Positions 1 to 8,443 are shown, numbered from the stretch's first letter. The stretch: DNA of 64,000 nt from Mesorhizobium helmanticense (GCF_003034915.1 NZ_PZJX01000050.1:117689-181688), one strand, 5' to 3'. Numbers and translations are program-made. Notes: generated from the sequence alone by a model not told the origin.

Positions 1-935
1 AGGAGCAGGAACTGCTGGCCGAGGCTCTTTCCACCCGCGCCGGCCGCAAAGTGTCGATCTCGGTGCCGCAGCGCGGCGAGAAGAAGGACCTGGCCGACAA
101 TGCGTTGCAGAATGCCCGCGAGGCGCTCGGCCGCCGGCTGGCCGAAACCTCGACGCAGGCGCGGCTGCTTACCGGTTTTGCCGAGACTTTCGGCCTGGCG
201 AAGCCGCCGGTGCGTATCGAGGTCTACGACAATTCGCACATCATGGGCACCAACGCCGTCGGCGCCATGGTCGTTGCCGGACCGGAAGGCTTTGTGAAGA
301 ACCAGTACCGGAAATTCAACATCCGCTCGACCGAGATCACGCCGGGCGACGATTTCGGCATGATGCGTGAAGTGATGGAGCGGCGCTTCTCCAGGCTGCT
401 GAAGGAACATGGCGATACGCCGCAAAGCGCCGAGACCACGGGCGAGGCGGAAGACGACATCGAGGACGTCAGCGGCTTTCCGGCCTGGCCCGACGTCATC
501 CTCATCGACGGCGGCCAGGGCCAGATGACGGCGGTGCGCAAGATCCTTGCCGATCTCGGCATCGAGGATCGCGTCGTGGCCATCGGCATCGCCAAGGGCC
601 AGGACCGCGACGCCGGCCGCGAGCGCTTCTTCGTCAAGGGCAGGGACTCGTTTTCGCTGCCGGTGCGAGATCCCGTCCTCTACTTCGTCCAGCGGCTACG
701 CGACGAGGTCCACCGCTTTGCCATCGGCTCACACCGTGCCCGCCGCAAGAAGGAGATGGTCAAGAGCCCACTCGACGAGATCAGCGGCATCGGTCCCGGC
801 CGCAAGCGCGCGCTGCTCATGCATTTCGGCACCGCCAAGGCGGTCAGCCGGGCGGCGATCGAGGATTTGTTGGTGGTCGACGGCATCTCCGAGCAGGTGG
901 CGAAGCTGGTCTACAATCATTTTCACGAGAGCTGA
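1..935 (+). CDS. uvrC: UvrABC system protein C, C-terminal part (5' end outside window)
   Basis: The reading frame is open from base 3, so only about the last 310 residues are present. UvrC makes the two incisions flanking DNA lesions after UvrAB recognition. The visible part covers the RNase H-like nuclease domain, with DNSHIMGTNAVGAMVV holding a catalytic Asp and IDGGQGQM a second conserved block, followed by the C-terminal helix-hairpin-helix pair (SGIGPGRKRALLMHFG and VVDGISEQVAKLVYNHF) that binds DNA. The GTG at 51 is an internal valine codon, not a start. pgsA follows after about 100 bases, an order common in rhizobia. Confidence 0.97.
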   Translation, partial: EQELLAEALSTRAGRKVSISVPQRGEKKDLADNALQNAREALGRRLAETSTQARLLTGFAETFGLAKPPVRIEVYDNSHIMGTNAVGAMVVAGPEGFVKNQYRKFNIRSTEITPGDDFGMMREVMERRFSRLLKEHGDTPQSAETTGEAEDDIEDVSGFPAWPDVILIDGGQGQMTAVRKILADLGIEDRVVAIGIAKGQDRDAGRERFFVKGRDSFSLPVRDPVLYFVQRLRDEVHRFAIGSHRARRKKEMVKSPLDEISGIGPGRKRALLMHFGTAKAVSRAAIEDLLVVDGISEQVAKLVYNHFHES

Positions 936-1033
936 TGGATTCGGCTATTTTCGGTTGGTCCATCGACTCTCGCCTGTTGACCCCCCACATTCGCTTCTGA
1001 TTTGAGTAGGCAGGCAGAAAGAGTTTCGAAAAT

Positions 1034-1630
1034 ATGGCCCAGCGCGCGTTCAACCTGCCCAACATGCTCACCTACGCCCGCATCATCGCGGTGCCGCTGG
1101 TCGTGCTGTGCTTCTTTCTCGAGGGACATCTGAAGTCGAGCGACTTCGCCCGCTGGTCGGCGCTTATCATTTTCCTGCTGGCCTCGATCACCGACTATCT
1201 CGACGGCTATCTGGCGCGCGCCTGGCAGCAGACCTCGAATATCGGCAAGATGCTCGACCCGATCGCCGACAAGTTGCTTGTCGCAACTTGCCTGCTGCTG
1301 CTGGCGGCTGACACCGATCGCCATGCGGGCATCGCCGGCTGGTCGCTGTGGGCGGCGATCATCATCCTGTGTCGCGAGATATTGGTCTCGGGCCTGCGCG
1401 AATATCTAGCGGCACTGAAGGTCTCGGTGCCGGTGACGCAACTGGCAAAGTGGAAGACCGCCATCCAGATGGTCGCCATCGCCTTCCTGCTGGCGGGACC
1501 TGCCGGCGACAAGATCTTCCCGCTGACCACGCAGACCGGCCTGGTGCTGCTGTGGATCGCCGCACTTGTCACGCTCTACACCGGCTATGATTATTTCCGC
1601 GCCGGCCTCAAGCACATCATGGATGAGTAG
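1034..1630 (+). CDS. pgsA: CDP-diacylglycerol--glycerol-3-phosphate 3-phosphatidyltransferase
   Basis: 198-residue inner-membrane enzyme forming phosphatidylglycerol phosphate from CDP-diacylglycerol and glycerol-3-phosphate, the first committed step to phosphatidylglycerol and cardiolipin. The CDP-alcohol phosphatidyltransferase signature is complete: DYLDGYLARAW, then G and LDPIAD (residues about 55-80), with several hydrophobic helices around it. Length is normal for PgsA. It lies 98 bases after uvrC and one base before moaD, so the three may be cotranscribed. A shorter paralogue of the same superfamily lies at 26001; the adjacency to uvrC marks this copy as the housekeeping one. Confidence 0.96.
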   Translation: MAQRAFNLPNMLTYARIIAVPLVVLCFFLEGHLKSSDFARWSALIIFLLASITDYLDGYLARAWQQTSNIGKMLDPIADKLLVATCLLLLAADTDRHAGIAGWSLWAAIIILCREILVSGLREYLAALKVSVPVTQLAKWKTAIQMVAIAFLLAGPAGDKIFPLTTQTGLVLLWIAALVTLYTGYDYFRAGLKHIMDE

Positions 1631-1631
1631 C

Positions 1632-1889
1632 ATGTCGACGAGGCTCATCTATTTCGCCTGGGTGCGCGAGCGGATCGGCAAGCCGCAGGAGGATGTCGAC
1701 CTGCCTGATGGCATCGAGACAGTCGCCGACCTCCTGCGCTGGCTGAAATCGCGCGGTGAGGAATACGAGCATGCGCTGCAATATCCCGATGTGATCCGCG
1801 TCGCCATCAACCAGGAACATGTCGAGCACCGCGAGAAAATATCAGGCGCGCGCGAGATCGCGCTATTCCCGCCGATGACAGGTGGCTGA
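1632..1889 (+). CDS. moaD: molybdopterin synthase sulfur carrier subunit
   Basis: 85 residues with a ubiquitin-like beta-grasp pattern ending in the diagnostic Gly-Gly (PPMTGG) that is adenylated and thiocarboxylated. With MoaE it donates sulfur to precursor Z to form molybdopterin. The start chosen, ATG at 1632, gives the usual length of 80-85 residues; an in-frame upstream ATG at 1566 would lie inside pgsA and add unrelated sequence. It begins just after the pgsA stop and is two bases from moaE. The product is needed by molybdoenzymes such as the oxidoreductase at 20046. Confidence 0.95.
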   Translation: MSTRLIYFAWVRERIGKPQEDVDLPDGIETVADLLRWLKSRGEEYEHALQYPDVIRVAINQEHVEHREKISGAREIALFPPMTGG

Positions 1890-1891
1890 AA

Positions 1892-2374
1892 ATGGCGGCC
1901 GCGGTCGTGCCTGTCGTGCGCATCCAGGCCGGCGATTTCGATATCGCCGCCGAGATCGCCAGGATGACGCAAGGCCGCGCCGACATCGGCGCCGTTGTGA
2001 CGTTCTCCGGCCTCTGCCGCGATGAAGCGGGCAGGCTTTCGGCACTCGAACTCGAACATTATCCCGGCATGGCCGAGGCCGAGATCGCCCGTATCGCCGG
2101 CGAGGCAACCGAACGCTGGCCGCTGCAGGGGCTGACCGTCATCCACCGCCATGGCAAGGTCCGTCCCGGTGAGAACATCGTGCTGGTGGTCGCGGCCTCC
2201 GCGCACCGGCAGGCCGCATTCGAGGCGGCGAACTTCCTGATGGATTATCTGAAATCGCGCGCGCCTTTCTGGAAGAAGGAACATCGTGGCGACGGCTCGG
2301 AAGGCGGCTGGGTCGACGCCAAGGAGAGCGATGAGGTAGCCGCAAGCCGCTGGAAGGGGCCTACGCACGAATAG
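1892..2374 (+). CDS. moaE: molybdopterin synthase catalytic subunit
   Basis: 160-residue large subunit of molybdopterin synthase. Typical blocks are visible: GAVVTFSGLCRD near residue 30, LELEHYPGMAE, VIHRHGKVRPGENIVLV, and RAPFWKKE, containing the lysines that line the active site where the MoaD thiocarboxylate is docked. The ORF starts two bases after the moaD stop, so the two subunits are translationally coupled. Length and motif order match the family with no sign of damage. Confidence 0.96.
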   Translation: MAAAVVPVVRIQAGDFDIAAEIARMTQGRADIGAVVTFSGLCRDEAGRLSALELEHYPGMAEAEIARIAGEATERWPLQGLTVIHRHGKVRPGENIVLVVAASAHRQAAFEAANFLMDYLKSRAPFWKKEHRGDGSEGGWVDAKESDEVAASRWKGPTHE

Positions 2375-2437
2375 TGCTGCGCGGTTGTCACGGAACCACC
2401 GCAATCCTGCGAGACCTTCTGCCCGGTTTGGTGTGCC

Positions 2438-3214
2438 ATGGGGAGCAGGATCGTGCTGGACAGGATCGCCGAATTCTTCATCTTCGGTTTCGTGCCGCTG
2501 GTCGTCGGCATGCTGGCCGTTCCGGAGCCGTCTGTCGCCGCAGAGAAAGTCTTGAAGGGCGAAGTGCTGTATCGCGAGCGCATCGCGCTGCCGCCCAACG
2601 CCGTGCTCTCGGTCCAGCTTGCCGATGTGTCGCTGGCCGACGCGCCGGCGGCGATCCTCGGCGAACGCAAGGTGGCGCCGGCCGGCCAGGTGCCGATAAA
2701 ATTCGAGATCAGCTTCGATCCCCAGGTGATCCGGCCCAATATGATCTATGCGCTGCAGGCGCGCATCACCGTAGACGACCGGCTGATGTTCATCTCTGAC
2801 ACGCGCCATCAGGTCGACCCGCTGAGCGACGCACCGCAGACGGTCATGCTGAAGATGGTGACGCCGAGCGACAAGCCGGCCGCGGTGTTCGGGCAGAGCT
2901 GGCTTGTCGAATATATCGACGGCATCGGCGTGATTTCAGAGCCGCAGGCGACGTTCAGGATCGGCGAGGACGGCAAGGCCGGCGGCAGCGGCCCCTGCAA
3001 CGTCTACTTCGCCACCGCCAAGGTCGATGGCTCGACGATCGCCGTCAGTGGCATCGGCTCGACCTTCAAGGCCTGCGCGCCCGATATCATGGCCGAAGAG
3101 AAAGCGCTGTTCGAGGCACTGGCCAAGGCGGCGTCCTACCATGTCGATGCTGGCAAGCTTACCATCGCCGACAAGGACGGCCGAGATATTTTGCGGTTCA
3201 ACGCCGCGAGCTAG
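2438..3214 (+). CDS. YbaY-like and META domain secreted protein
   Basis: 258 residues. Residues about 1-35 form a hydrophobic export signal ending near VAAEK. A YbaY-type beta domain follows (PPNAVLSVQLADVSLADA, about 50-140, with VPIKFEISFDP and YALQARI). The last third resembles a META/HslJ domain (WLVEYIDG, GPCNVYFATAKVDG, a conserved second Cys in FKACAPDIM). Both domains occur in envelope-associated bacterial proteins of poorly defined function, sometimes tied to antibiotic tolerance or heat-shock motility phenotypes. No lipobox is clear, so a soluble periplasmic protein is as likely as a lipoprotein. Confidence 0.75.
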   Translation: MGSRIVLDRIAEFFIFGFVPLVVGMLAVPEPSVAAEKVLKGEVLYRERIALPPNAVLSVQLADVSLADAPAAILGERKVAPAGQVPIKFEISFDPQVIRPNMIYALQARITVDDRLMFISDTRHQVDPLSDAPQTVMLKMVTPSDKPAAVFGQSWLVEYIDGIGVISEPQATFRIGEDGKAGGSGPCNVYFATAKVDGSTIAVSGIGSTFKACAPDIMAEEKALFEALAKAASYHVDAGKLTIADKDGRDILRFNAAS

Positions 3215-3224
3215 GCAGACGCCA

Positions 3225-3830
3225 TCAGGCCGGTTGCCCGAACACCGCCCCATAATGATAGGGCGGCACCTCGACCAGTTCCGAAAGTTTCAGGCCGCCA
3301 GCCTCGGCATCCGCGATGGTCTGTTCCGGAGACAGCCTCAGTTCGGTCCTCGGCCCGCGCGGCTCGTCCAGCACCGTGGTTTTCTCGCGCGGCCGCTGGT
3401 GCCAGTTGACGATGGCAAAGCGCCCGGCCGGGCCAAGCGTCGCGCCCACGGCGCGCGCCAGCCGCGGCCGGTCAGGCACGCCATGGAAGGCATTGGCCAT
3501 GAAGACGAAGTCGACCGGTCGAGATACCAGGCTGGCGAGTTCGTAGGCGTCGCCGGCGATGAATTCGCAATTGGCCGCGCCGGCGTCGATCAGCCGGCGC
3601 CGGGCGATCTCGAGCAGACCGGCGTCGATATCAATGGCGATAACGTGGCGGGCCATCCTCGCGATCGGCAGGGTGAACCAGCCGTCGCCGCAGCAGAGAT
3701 CGACCACATCCATGCCTGGCGTCAGCCCGGTTGCAGAGAGCACGCCTGCGGGGTCGGGCCACAGCGCTTCCCACCAGCCGCTGTTCGGCATCTCCGTGCC
3801 CTGGAAGAAGCCGGGAATGGCGCTGGTCAT
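3225..3830 (-). CDS. class I SAM-dependent methyltransferase
   Basis: 201 residues with the Rossmann-type motif I VVDLCCGDGWFTLPIAR (about 40-56), an acidic residue after strand 2 (VIAIDIDAGLLE) and FVFMANAFHGV at the motif IV position. It resembles small-molecule or ubiquinone-type methyltransferases, but the substrate cannot be read from sequence. It converges on the gene ending at 3214 with only 10 bases between, and lies upstream-opposed to ndk. Confidence 0.8.
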   Translation of the reverse strand: MTSAIPGFFQGTEMPNSGWWEALWPDPAGVLSATGLTPGMDVVDLCCGDGWFTLPIARMARHVIAIDIDAGLLEIARRRLIDAGAANCEFIAGDAYELASLVSRPVDFVFMANAFHGVPDRPRLARAVGATLGPAGRFAIVNWHQRPREKTTVLDEPRGPRTELRLSPEQTIADAEAGGLKLSELVEVPPYHYGAVFGQPA

Positions 3831-3915
3831 GGTCGGGTCGGTTCCACCTTGTGTCCCAACCTACCTTATCGTAGCCGAGATCTCAGCGGGAGTGCGGACG
3901 GTTCGGCATTCCAAC

Positions 3916-3943
3916 AAAAAGGCCGACGAAACGCCGGCCTTTT
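3916..3943 (-). terminator. rho-independent terminator after ndk
   Basis: Inverted repeat with 9-bp arms (3917-3925 and 3935-3943, core AAAAGGCCG/CGGCCTTTT). Read on the minus strand it lies about 24 bases past the ndk stop and ends in a T run (3916-3920). The A/T-rich outer arms mean it could also act in the plus direction. Confidence 0.75.
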
Positions 3944-3966
3944 CGATCGGATTTGGCGATGCCGGC

Positions 3967-4389
3967 TCAGCCGACGATCTCGGTGTCCGAGAACCAGTAT
4001 TTGATCTCCTGCGCGGCGGTTTCCGGCGCGTCGGAGCCATGCACGGAATTCTCGCCGATGGACAGCGCATGCACCTTGCGGATGGTGCCTTCGGCGGCAT
4101 TGGCGGGATTGGTGGCGCCCATCACTTCACGGTTCCTGGCGATGGCGTTCTCGCCTTCCAGCACCTGCACGATGGTTGGTGCGGACGACATGAACTCCAC
4201 CAGTTCGCCGAAGAACGGACGGTCCTTGTGGACGGCATAGAAGCCTTCCGCCTCGCGGCGGCTCATCCACACCCGGCGCGAGGCGATTACGCGCAAGCCG
4301 GCATCTTCCAGCATCTTGGTGATGGCGCCGGTAAGGTTGCGCCGCGTCGCGTCCGGCTTGATCATGGAAAAGGTGCGTTCGAGCGCCAT
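3967..4389 (-). CDS. ndk: nucleoside diphosphate kinase
   Basis: 140 residues transferring the gamma phosphate between nucleoside tri- and diphosphates through a phosphohistidine. MALERTFSMIKPDATRRN at the N-terminus, NREVMGATNPANA, and the active-site block IGENSVHGSDAPETA with its His are all intact. The frame is open 24 codons further upstream, but starting at 4389 gives the canonical N-terminus and length. A terminator follows at 3943-3916. Confidence 0.97.
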   Translation of the reverse strand: MALERTFSMIKPDATRRNLTGAITKMLEDAGLRVIASRRVWMSRREAEGFYAVHKDRPFFGELVEFMSSAPTIVQVLEGENAIARNREVMGATNPANAAEGTIRKVHALSIGENSVHGSDAPETAAQEIKYWFSDTEIVG

Positions 4390-4494
4390 GCGATGGTCCT
4401 TGTGATGAGAAATGGAACTTGAGGTGGCGGGCTCTATACAAGCCGCCCGGCCCATTGCCAAGGCCCGCGGCGGGAGACTCGCGCCAGTAGTGGA

Positions 4495-5196
4495 TCAGCG
4501 CACCATGATGATGGGAGGTCGCCGGACCTCCCAGCCCTCTCGTTCCAGTTCGGGCACGTTGCGCTGCTGCGAGGGGTAACCGAGGCAGAAGTAGCCGATC
4601 AGTGTCCATTGCGGCGGCGTGTCGAGGATCGTCGCCATCTCGACCGGATCGAGGATTGAGACCCAGCCCATGCCTAGGCCCTCGGCGCGCGCCGCCAGCC
4701 ACAGTGTGTGGACCGCCATCACCGCCGAGTACTCGATGGTGGCGGGCATTGTCATGCGGCCGAGCCCGTGCCCTTGCCCGGTTGCGTGATCGGCAAAAAC
4801 CGCGAACTGACAAGGCGCCTCATTCAGGCCGGCGAGCTTCAGGCCCGCATAGAGCGTGGCGCGTTCGCCGCAGAACGATGCCAAGGCCTGCGCATTGCAG
4901 CGTTCAAAGCAGGCTTTGACGGCCTCACGGCGCTCCGGGCTCTCGACCACGACAAAGCGCCAAGGCTGGCTCAGCCCAACGGAGGGCGCAAGGCTGGCGA
5001 GGCCGAGCAGCCGCCCCAGCGCGCCTTCCGGAAGCGGCGTCGGTTCAAACCGTCTGACATCCCGGCGCCACAGGAAGAGATCGACCAGCGCGGCGCGAAA
5101 ATCGTCGGGGAATTGCGGACCTGGCGTCAATGCGTCGCTGCCTTTGTAGGGGAGTAGGGGAGTAGGGCAGTAGGGAAAAGTCACTACGGCGCGCAT
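4495..5196 (-). CDS. bluB: 5,6-dimethylbenzimidazole synthase
   Basis: Up to 233 residues. BluB is a flavin-destroying nitroreductase-fold enzyme that converts reduced FMN to dimethylbenzimidazole, the lower ligand of cobalamin. LWRRDVRRFEPTPLP, LAPSVGLSQPWRFVVV, TMPATIEYSAVMAVHTLWL and GMGWVSILDP match the family. The ATG at 5196 lies inside a palindromic repeat, so residues 1-17 (with PYCPTPLLPYKG) are encoded by repeat DNA; a TTG at 5130 would give a more usual N-terminus. No cobalamin riboswitch is visible upstream; the space there is the repeat and the GST gene. Confidence 0.93.
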   Translation of the reverse strand: MRAVVTFPYCPTPLLPYKGSDALTPGPQFPDDFRAALVDLFLWRRDVRRFEPTPLPEGALGRLLGLASLAPSVGLSQPWRFVVVESPERREAVKACFERCNAQALASFCGERATLYAGLKLAGLNEAPCQFAVFADHATGQGHGLGRMTMPATIEYSAVMAVHTLWLAARAEGLGMGWVSILDPVEMATILDTPPQWTLIGYFCLGYPSQQRNVPELEREGWEVRRPPIIMVR

Positions 5197-5217
5197 ACCT
5201 ACTGCCTTACTGCCCTA
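5144..5217. repeat. TAGGG-type palindromic intergenic repeat, copy 1
   Basis: Left side: runs of GTAGGGG/AGTAGGGCAGTAGGGAAA; right side (5197-5217): the complementary CCTACTGCCTTACTGCCCTA, so the two can fold into an imperfect stem. A second copy with the same 18-mer (AGTAGGGCAGTAGGGAAA) is at 8356. The copy supplies the ATG region of bluB and the TAG stop of the neighbouring GST gene. Confidence 0.75.
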
Positions 5218-5910
5218 TGCTGCGGCTGCCGCCACCTTGCGGCCGAGGCCATCATGCAGGTCGAGGCAGCGCTCGAACCACTGCGCCACGAGGTCGCTGT
5301 CGTCGAGCAGGCGGTAGGGTGTAGCGATACGCGCCCATTGCAGTGCGCCGAAGACGATATAGTCGGCAAACAGCGGCGACTGGCCGCCGATGAATGGCTG
5401 GTAGGCGAGCATCGAGCGCAGTGGCTCCAGCGCGGCACGGAAGGCGGCCAGCCCGGCGTCGCGCGCCGCCATGACCTCTTCCAGCCTCTTGCCGAAACGC
5501 TGCTCGCGATTCGTTCGGAAATAGGCGGCGTTCGCCTCATCCTGCATGGCGTGCAGGTCCATGATCGCCGCTGACGTGACATAGGGATGGATGGTCAGTT
5601 GCGACCAGCGTTCGATGAAGCGCGCCATCGCCTTGCCGCCCTCGCCGGCAAACAATGTCGGTCGCTCGGGATAGGTTTCGTCGAGATAGAGCGCGATGGC
5701 GAAGGAATCGGCGACGACACGATCGCCGTCACGGATCACCGGAACGGTCTTCGAGACGCCGCCTTCGACGGCGGGCACTTCGAGAAAGCGCGTCGGCACG
5801 CTTGATATGTCGAGTCCCTTGTGGGCAAGCGCCATCGCTGCTTTCCAGCAATGCGGGCTGAACGGACGCGCGGCATCGCGTCCGACGAGGTCATAGAGCA
5901 GAATGGTCAT
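5215..5910 (-). CDS. glutathione S-transferase family protein
   Basis: 231 residues with an N-terminal thioredoxin-like domain (LYDLVGRDAARPFSPHCWKA; TVPVIRDGDRVVADSFAIA contains the cis-Pro and the Asp-Ser glutathione-binding pair) and an all-alpha C-terminal domain (about 95-225). The first-domain catalytic residue may be Ser in RPFSPHCW, as in several bacterial GSTs. It ends in five alanines just before a TAG that belongs to the palindromic repeat, so its C-terminus may have been reset by repeat insertion. Substrate unknown. Confidence 0.82.
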   Translation of the reverse strand: MTILLYDLVGRDAARPFSPHCWKAAMALAHKGLDISSVPTRFLEVPAVEGGVSKTVPVIRDGDRVVADSFAIALYLDETYPERPTLFAGEGGKAMARFIERWSQLTIHPYVTSAAIMDLHAMQDEANAAYFRTNREQRFGKRLEEVMAARDAGLAAFRAALEPLRSMLAYQPFIGGQSPLFADYIVFGALQWARIATPYRLLDDSDLVAQWFERCLDLHDGLGRKVAAAAA

Positions 5911-5967
5911 TGGCGGCGGCGTCCTTGCGGTCTAGTTAGGCAGGCGAAACGAGATTTCGAGAGAAAG

Positions 5968-6480
5968 ATGAAGCAGCATTTCATGATGTTTGCGGCCTAC
6001 AATCAATGGGCCAATGGCCGCATCTACGATGCCGCGGACGACCTGACCGATGAGGAGTTCAATCGTGATGTCGGCGCCTTCTTCGGGTCGATGATGCGAA
6101 CCCTCAACCATCTGCTCATCGCCGATCGCATCTGGATGAAGCGCTTCACCGGCGAGGGCGACGCGCCGACCAGTCTCGACGCCGTCCTGCACCGGGCCTT
6201 GCCCGTGTTGCGCATGGCGCGCGAGGCCGAGGACAAGCGGATCATCGACTGGGTCGGGGCCTTGAGCGAGAAGGCGCTGACCGGCCGCTTCACCTACATG
6301 ACCGTCTCCGACATGCGCACGGTTTCGCAGCGACTGGCGCCAGCGCTCGGTCATGTCTTCAACCACCAGACCCATCACCGCGGCCAGGCGCATGCGATCC
6401 TGACCATTCTCGGCCGCCCGAGCCTGGGATTGGACCTGACGTTGTTTCAGCGCAGCGAGGAGGGCAGGGCCTTCGCCTGA
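5968..6480 (+). CDS. DinB family protein (putative metal-dependent hydrolase)
   Basis: 170-residue four-helix-bundle protein of the DinB/YfiT type. The metal-ligand histidines of the fold are visible in MMRTLNHLLIADRIW (about residue 40) and VFNHQTHHRGQAH (about 130). The start at 5968 follows a purine-rich GAGAGAAAG; longer open sequence upstream overlaps the divergently oriented GST gene and is not family-like. DinB-fold enzymes often act with mycothiol, bacillithiol or glutathione, which fits the adjacent GST, but this is inference. Confidence 0.82.
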   Translation: MKQHFMMFAAYNQWANGRIYDAADDLTDEEFNRDVGAFFGSMMRTLNHLLIADRIWMKRFTGEGDAPTSLDAVLHRALPVLRMAREAEDKRIIDWVGALSEKALTGRFTYMTVSDMRTVSQRLAPALGHVFNHQTHHRGQAHAILTILGRPSLGLDLTLFQRSEEGRAFA

Positions 6481-6621
6481 TTTCTGGGCCGGAACGTAAC
6501 GAGCGCCCCCAAGAGACGAATGATGGGGTGATTGGCGAGATTGCAAAACGCGCCAAAACATCATATTCAGCGCGCGGCCTTGAGGGTGGCCGCTCTGCAG
6601 CAACAGCGAAAGTTAGCACGC

Positions 6622-6792
6622 ATGACCAATGAACCCTTGCGCCTCGTGGCATTCCTTGCCGTGGTTCTGGCGCTTCTCAATTCTGGATACCACTTCCATC
6701 AGGGCGACGTCGTGGCGACCCTGTATTTCATGGTCGGCGCCATTCTCGTGACCGCGGTGACCCGGCTGAGCGTCAGCAGGCGCCTGATCTAG
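6622..6792 (+). CDS. small membrane protein, unknown function
   Basis: 56 residues: LVAFLAVVLALLNSGY and VATLYFMVGAILVTAV are two plausible membrane helices linked by a short HFHQGD loop, with a basic tail SVSRRLI. It starts at ATG 6622, preceded by AGCGAAAG; the frame is open 30 codons further up but that part is arginine-rich and unlike a leader. Not recognised. Confidence 0.5.
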   Translation: MTNEPLRLVAFLAVVLALLNSGYHFHQGDVVATLYFMVGAILVTAVTRLSVSRRLI

Positions 6793-6884
6793 CGCCGGCA
6801 TCAACCAGCGCCCAATGGGCGCGTCGTCCGCTGATCATGATCGAATTGAAGGCAAAGTCTTAGGACTTCGTTTGCGCTCCCGCT

Positions 6885-6996
6885 TCACAATAGAGAATGA
6901 TCCCGAAAAGTTGCAGGCTTTTCGGACAAGAGCATGCGCAAGAAACAAAGACTTGGAGCAGGATGACCGACTCAGTTTTGCATTTCATCCTGCTCT
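6885..6996. repeat. palindromic intergenic repeat pair upstream of the diguanylate cyclase
   Basis: Two inverted repeats in tandem: CCGAAAAG/CTTTTCGG (6903-6910 and 6918-6925) and the perfect 11-bp GAGCAGGATGA/TCATCCTGCTC (6956-6966 and 6985-6995). The GATCCCGAAAA core recurs at 63196 and a related GATGCCGAAAA at 45716, so this is one member of a dispersed family rather than a gene-specific operator. Confidence 0.75.
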
Positions 6997-7022
6997 GGGC
7001 TGGGTGAAGCCGGAGCGACGGC

Positions 7023-7811
7023 ATGCGGATCGATTTGTCTCCCACGAGCTGGGGCAGGGTGGTGGCGGTCACCGTTGCCGGCACGGCTGTCTGCATCGCG
7101 GCCGCCTTCTTCGTCGATTCCTTCAATTTCCCTTATCTGTCGCCCGACGCGCTGTGGCGCGCGCAATTGACCGACCTCTTGCTGCCGCTGGTGCTGGCCG
7201 GCTCGTTTTTCTTCTTCCTGATGTTCAAGATGCGCGAGCTGGCGATCGCTAAAAAGGAGCTGACCATCGTCGCGGCGACCGACAGCCTGACGGCGGTGTT
7301 CAATCGAGGCGCGTTTTCAATGCTGGTCGAAGCCTATCTCGAACAGGCCCGTTCCCATTCCGTCGTCGACGCCGGCGCCTTGCTGATCGTCGACGCCGAC
7401 CATTTCAAGACCATTAACGATCGCCTCGGCCACGACTGCGGCGATCAGGCGCTGAAGCTGATCGCCAGGACGATCCAGGGACAGCTTCGTGGCGCCGACA
7501 TCGTCGGCCGCATTGGCGGCGAGGAATTCGCGGTCTTCCTTCCCGGAGCCGACCCGTCGCAATCCCGGCTCGTCGCGGAGGGAATACGACGGCGAATCCG
7601 GGAAACTGAATTTTCCCCGGACGGGCAGCCTTGTCCGCTCTCGGTGAGCATCGGCGGCGTCGCCTTCAGCGGGCCGACCACTTATGCCGAAATGTTTTTG
7701 GTGGCGGACAGACATCTCTACAAGGCCAAATCGAACGGCCGCGACCAGGTCAGCTTTGAAACGGCAGGGTCGAATGGTTTGCCTGGCGGCCAGATGATGA
7801 CGGTTCATTGA
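7023..7811 (+). CDS. membrane diguanylate cyclase (GGDEF)
   Basis: 262 residues. Two N-terminal membrane helices (VVAVTVAGTAVCIAAAFFV and LLLPLVLAGSFFFFLMF) precede a GGDEF domain: DSLTAVFNRGAF, the metal site in LLIVDADHFKTIND, the active-site GGEEF near residue 162, and an upstream RGAD five residues before it, matching the RxxD inhibitory site for product feedback. Expected to make cyclic di-GMP from two GTP at the inner membrane. There is no EAL domain. A palindromic repeat fills the upstream region, so promoter elements are not obvious. Confidence 0.93.
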   Translation: MRIDLSPTSWGRVVAVTVAGTAVCIAAAFFVDSFNFPYLSPDALWRAQLTDLLLPLVLAGSFFFFLMFKMRELAIAKKELTIVAATDSLTAVFNRGAFSMLVEAYLEQARSHSVVDAGALLIVDADHFKTINDRLGHDCGDQALKLIARTIQGQLRGADIVGRIGGEEFAVFLPGADPSQSRLVAEGIRRRIRETEFSPDGQPCPLSVSIGGVAFSGPTTYAEMFLVADRHLYKAKSNGRDQVSFETAGSNGLPGGQMMTVH

Positions 7812-7925
7812 GATATTTCTGGCGCGGATCGATCGCTGGAGCCATCGGCCGAGCCATTGCCGGCAAGGCGATGTGATCTTCCCGCTCCGAAACGCAGCCT
7901 CAACCTGAGACCTGGTTGCCTGATG

Positions 7926-8228
7926 TCAGGTGGCGTAGCCGCCAAAGCCGCGCGCGACCGGCTTGACCGAGACGGCGGGCTGGACGGGCGGCCACAGGAT
8001 GCCGGCCGTCACCGCAAAGGTGATCAGTGCATCGCGCGCCGCCTCAGCCGAGATTTCGCCGGCGCGTGCCGCTTCGCAGGCCTTCACCGCTGCGCCATAA
8101 CTCAGCCGGCGCCGCGACGGCGGAAACTCGGTCAGGAACTCATGCATGTCGAACAGCGACGCGATCATGCGCTTGTGACCGGCGCCAACAGTGACGGCAA
8201 CCGGGGTGAAGAACATCCTGTCGTGCAT
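7926..8228 (-). CDS. DUF982-like small protein
   Basis: 100 residues matching the pattern of the DUF982 family that is expanded in rhizobia: an N-terminal beta part (MFFTPVAVTVGAGHKRMIASLFDMHEFL) followed by the helical block YGAAVKACEAARAGEISAEAARDALITFAVTAGI. Function unknown. It is isolated, convergent with the diguanylate cyclase gene. Confidence 0.7.
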   Translation of the reverse strand: MHDRMFFTPVAVTVGAGHKRMIASLFDMHEFLTEFPPSRRRLSYGAAVKACEAARAGEISAEAARDALITFAVTAGILWPPVQPAVSVKPVARGFGGYAT

Positions 8229-8354
8229 ACGGGCCTCTCGATTTGGACGAAGATGACGGCGGGCGCCGCCAGCGACTTGGGGATCGGACGCCTTGAAACG
8301 CGGATGGTGGCGCAGGGTTCCATCTCACGCGGAAGGATTTGCGTTTCTCGGGAC

Positions 8355-8443
8355 GAGTAGGGCAGTAGGGAAAGTGGCTTCGGCAACGCTCACAAGGGCG
8401 TGTCCATATACTCCCCTATTTCCCTACTGCGTTACTTCCCTAG
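8355..8443. repeat. TAGGG-type palindromic intergenic repeat, copy 2
   Basis: GAGTAGGGCAGTAGGGAAAG (8355-8374) and, 37 bases on, CTCCCCTATTTCCCTACTGCGTTACTTCCCTAG (reported in halves: 8411-8427 and 8428-8443) form an imperfect stem. It shares the 18-mer AGTAGGGCAGTAGGGAAA with the copy at 5161. It ends 4 bases before the stop of the aldo/keto reductase on the minus strand and may serve as its transcript end. Confidence 0.72.

Noticed and set aside
5100..5300. Cobalamin riboswitch upstream of bluB
   Set aside because: The upstream space is only a palindromic repeat and the GST coding region; no B12-box-like sequence is visible.
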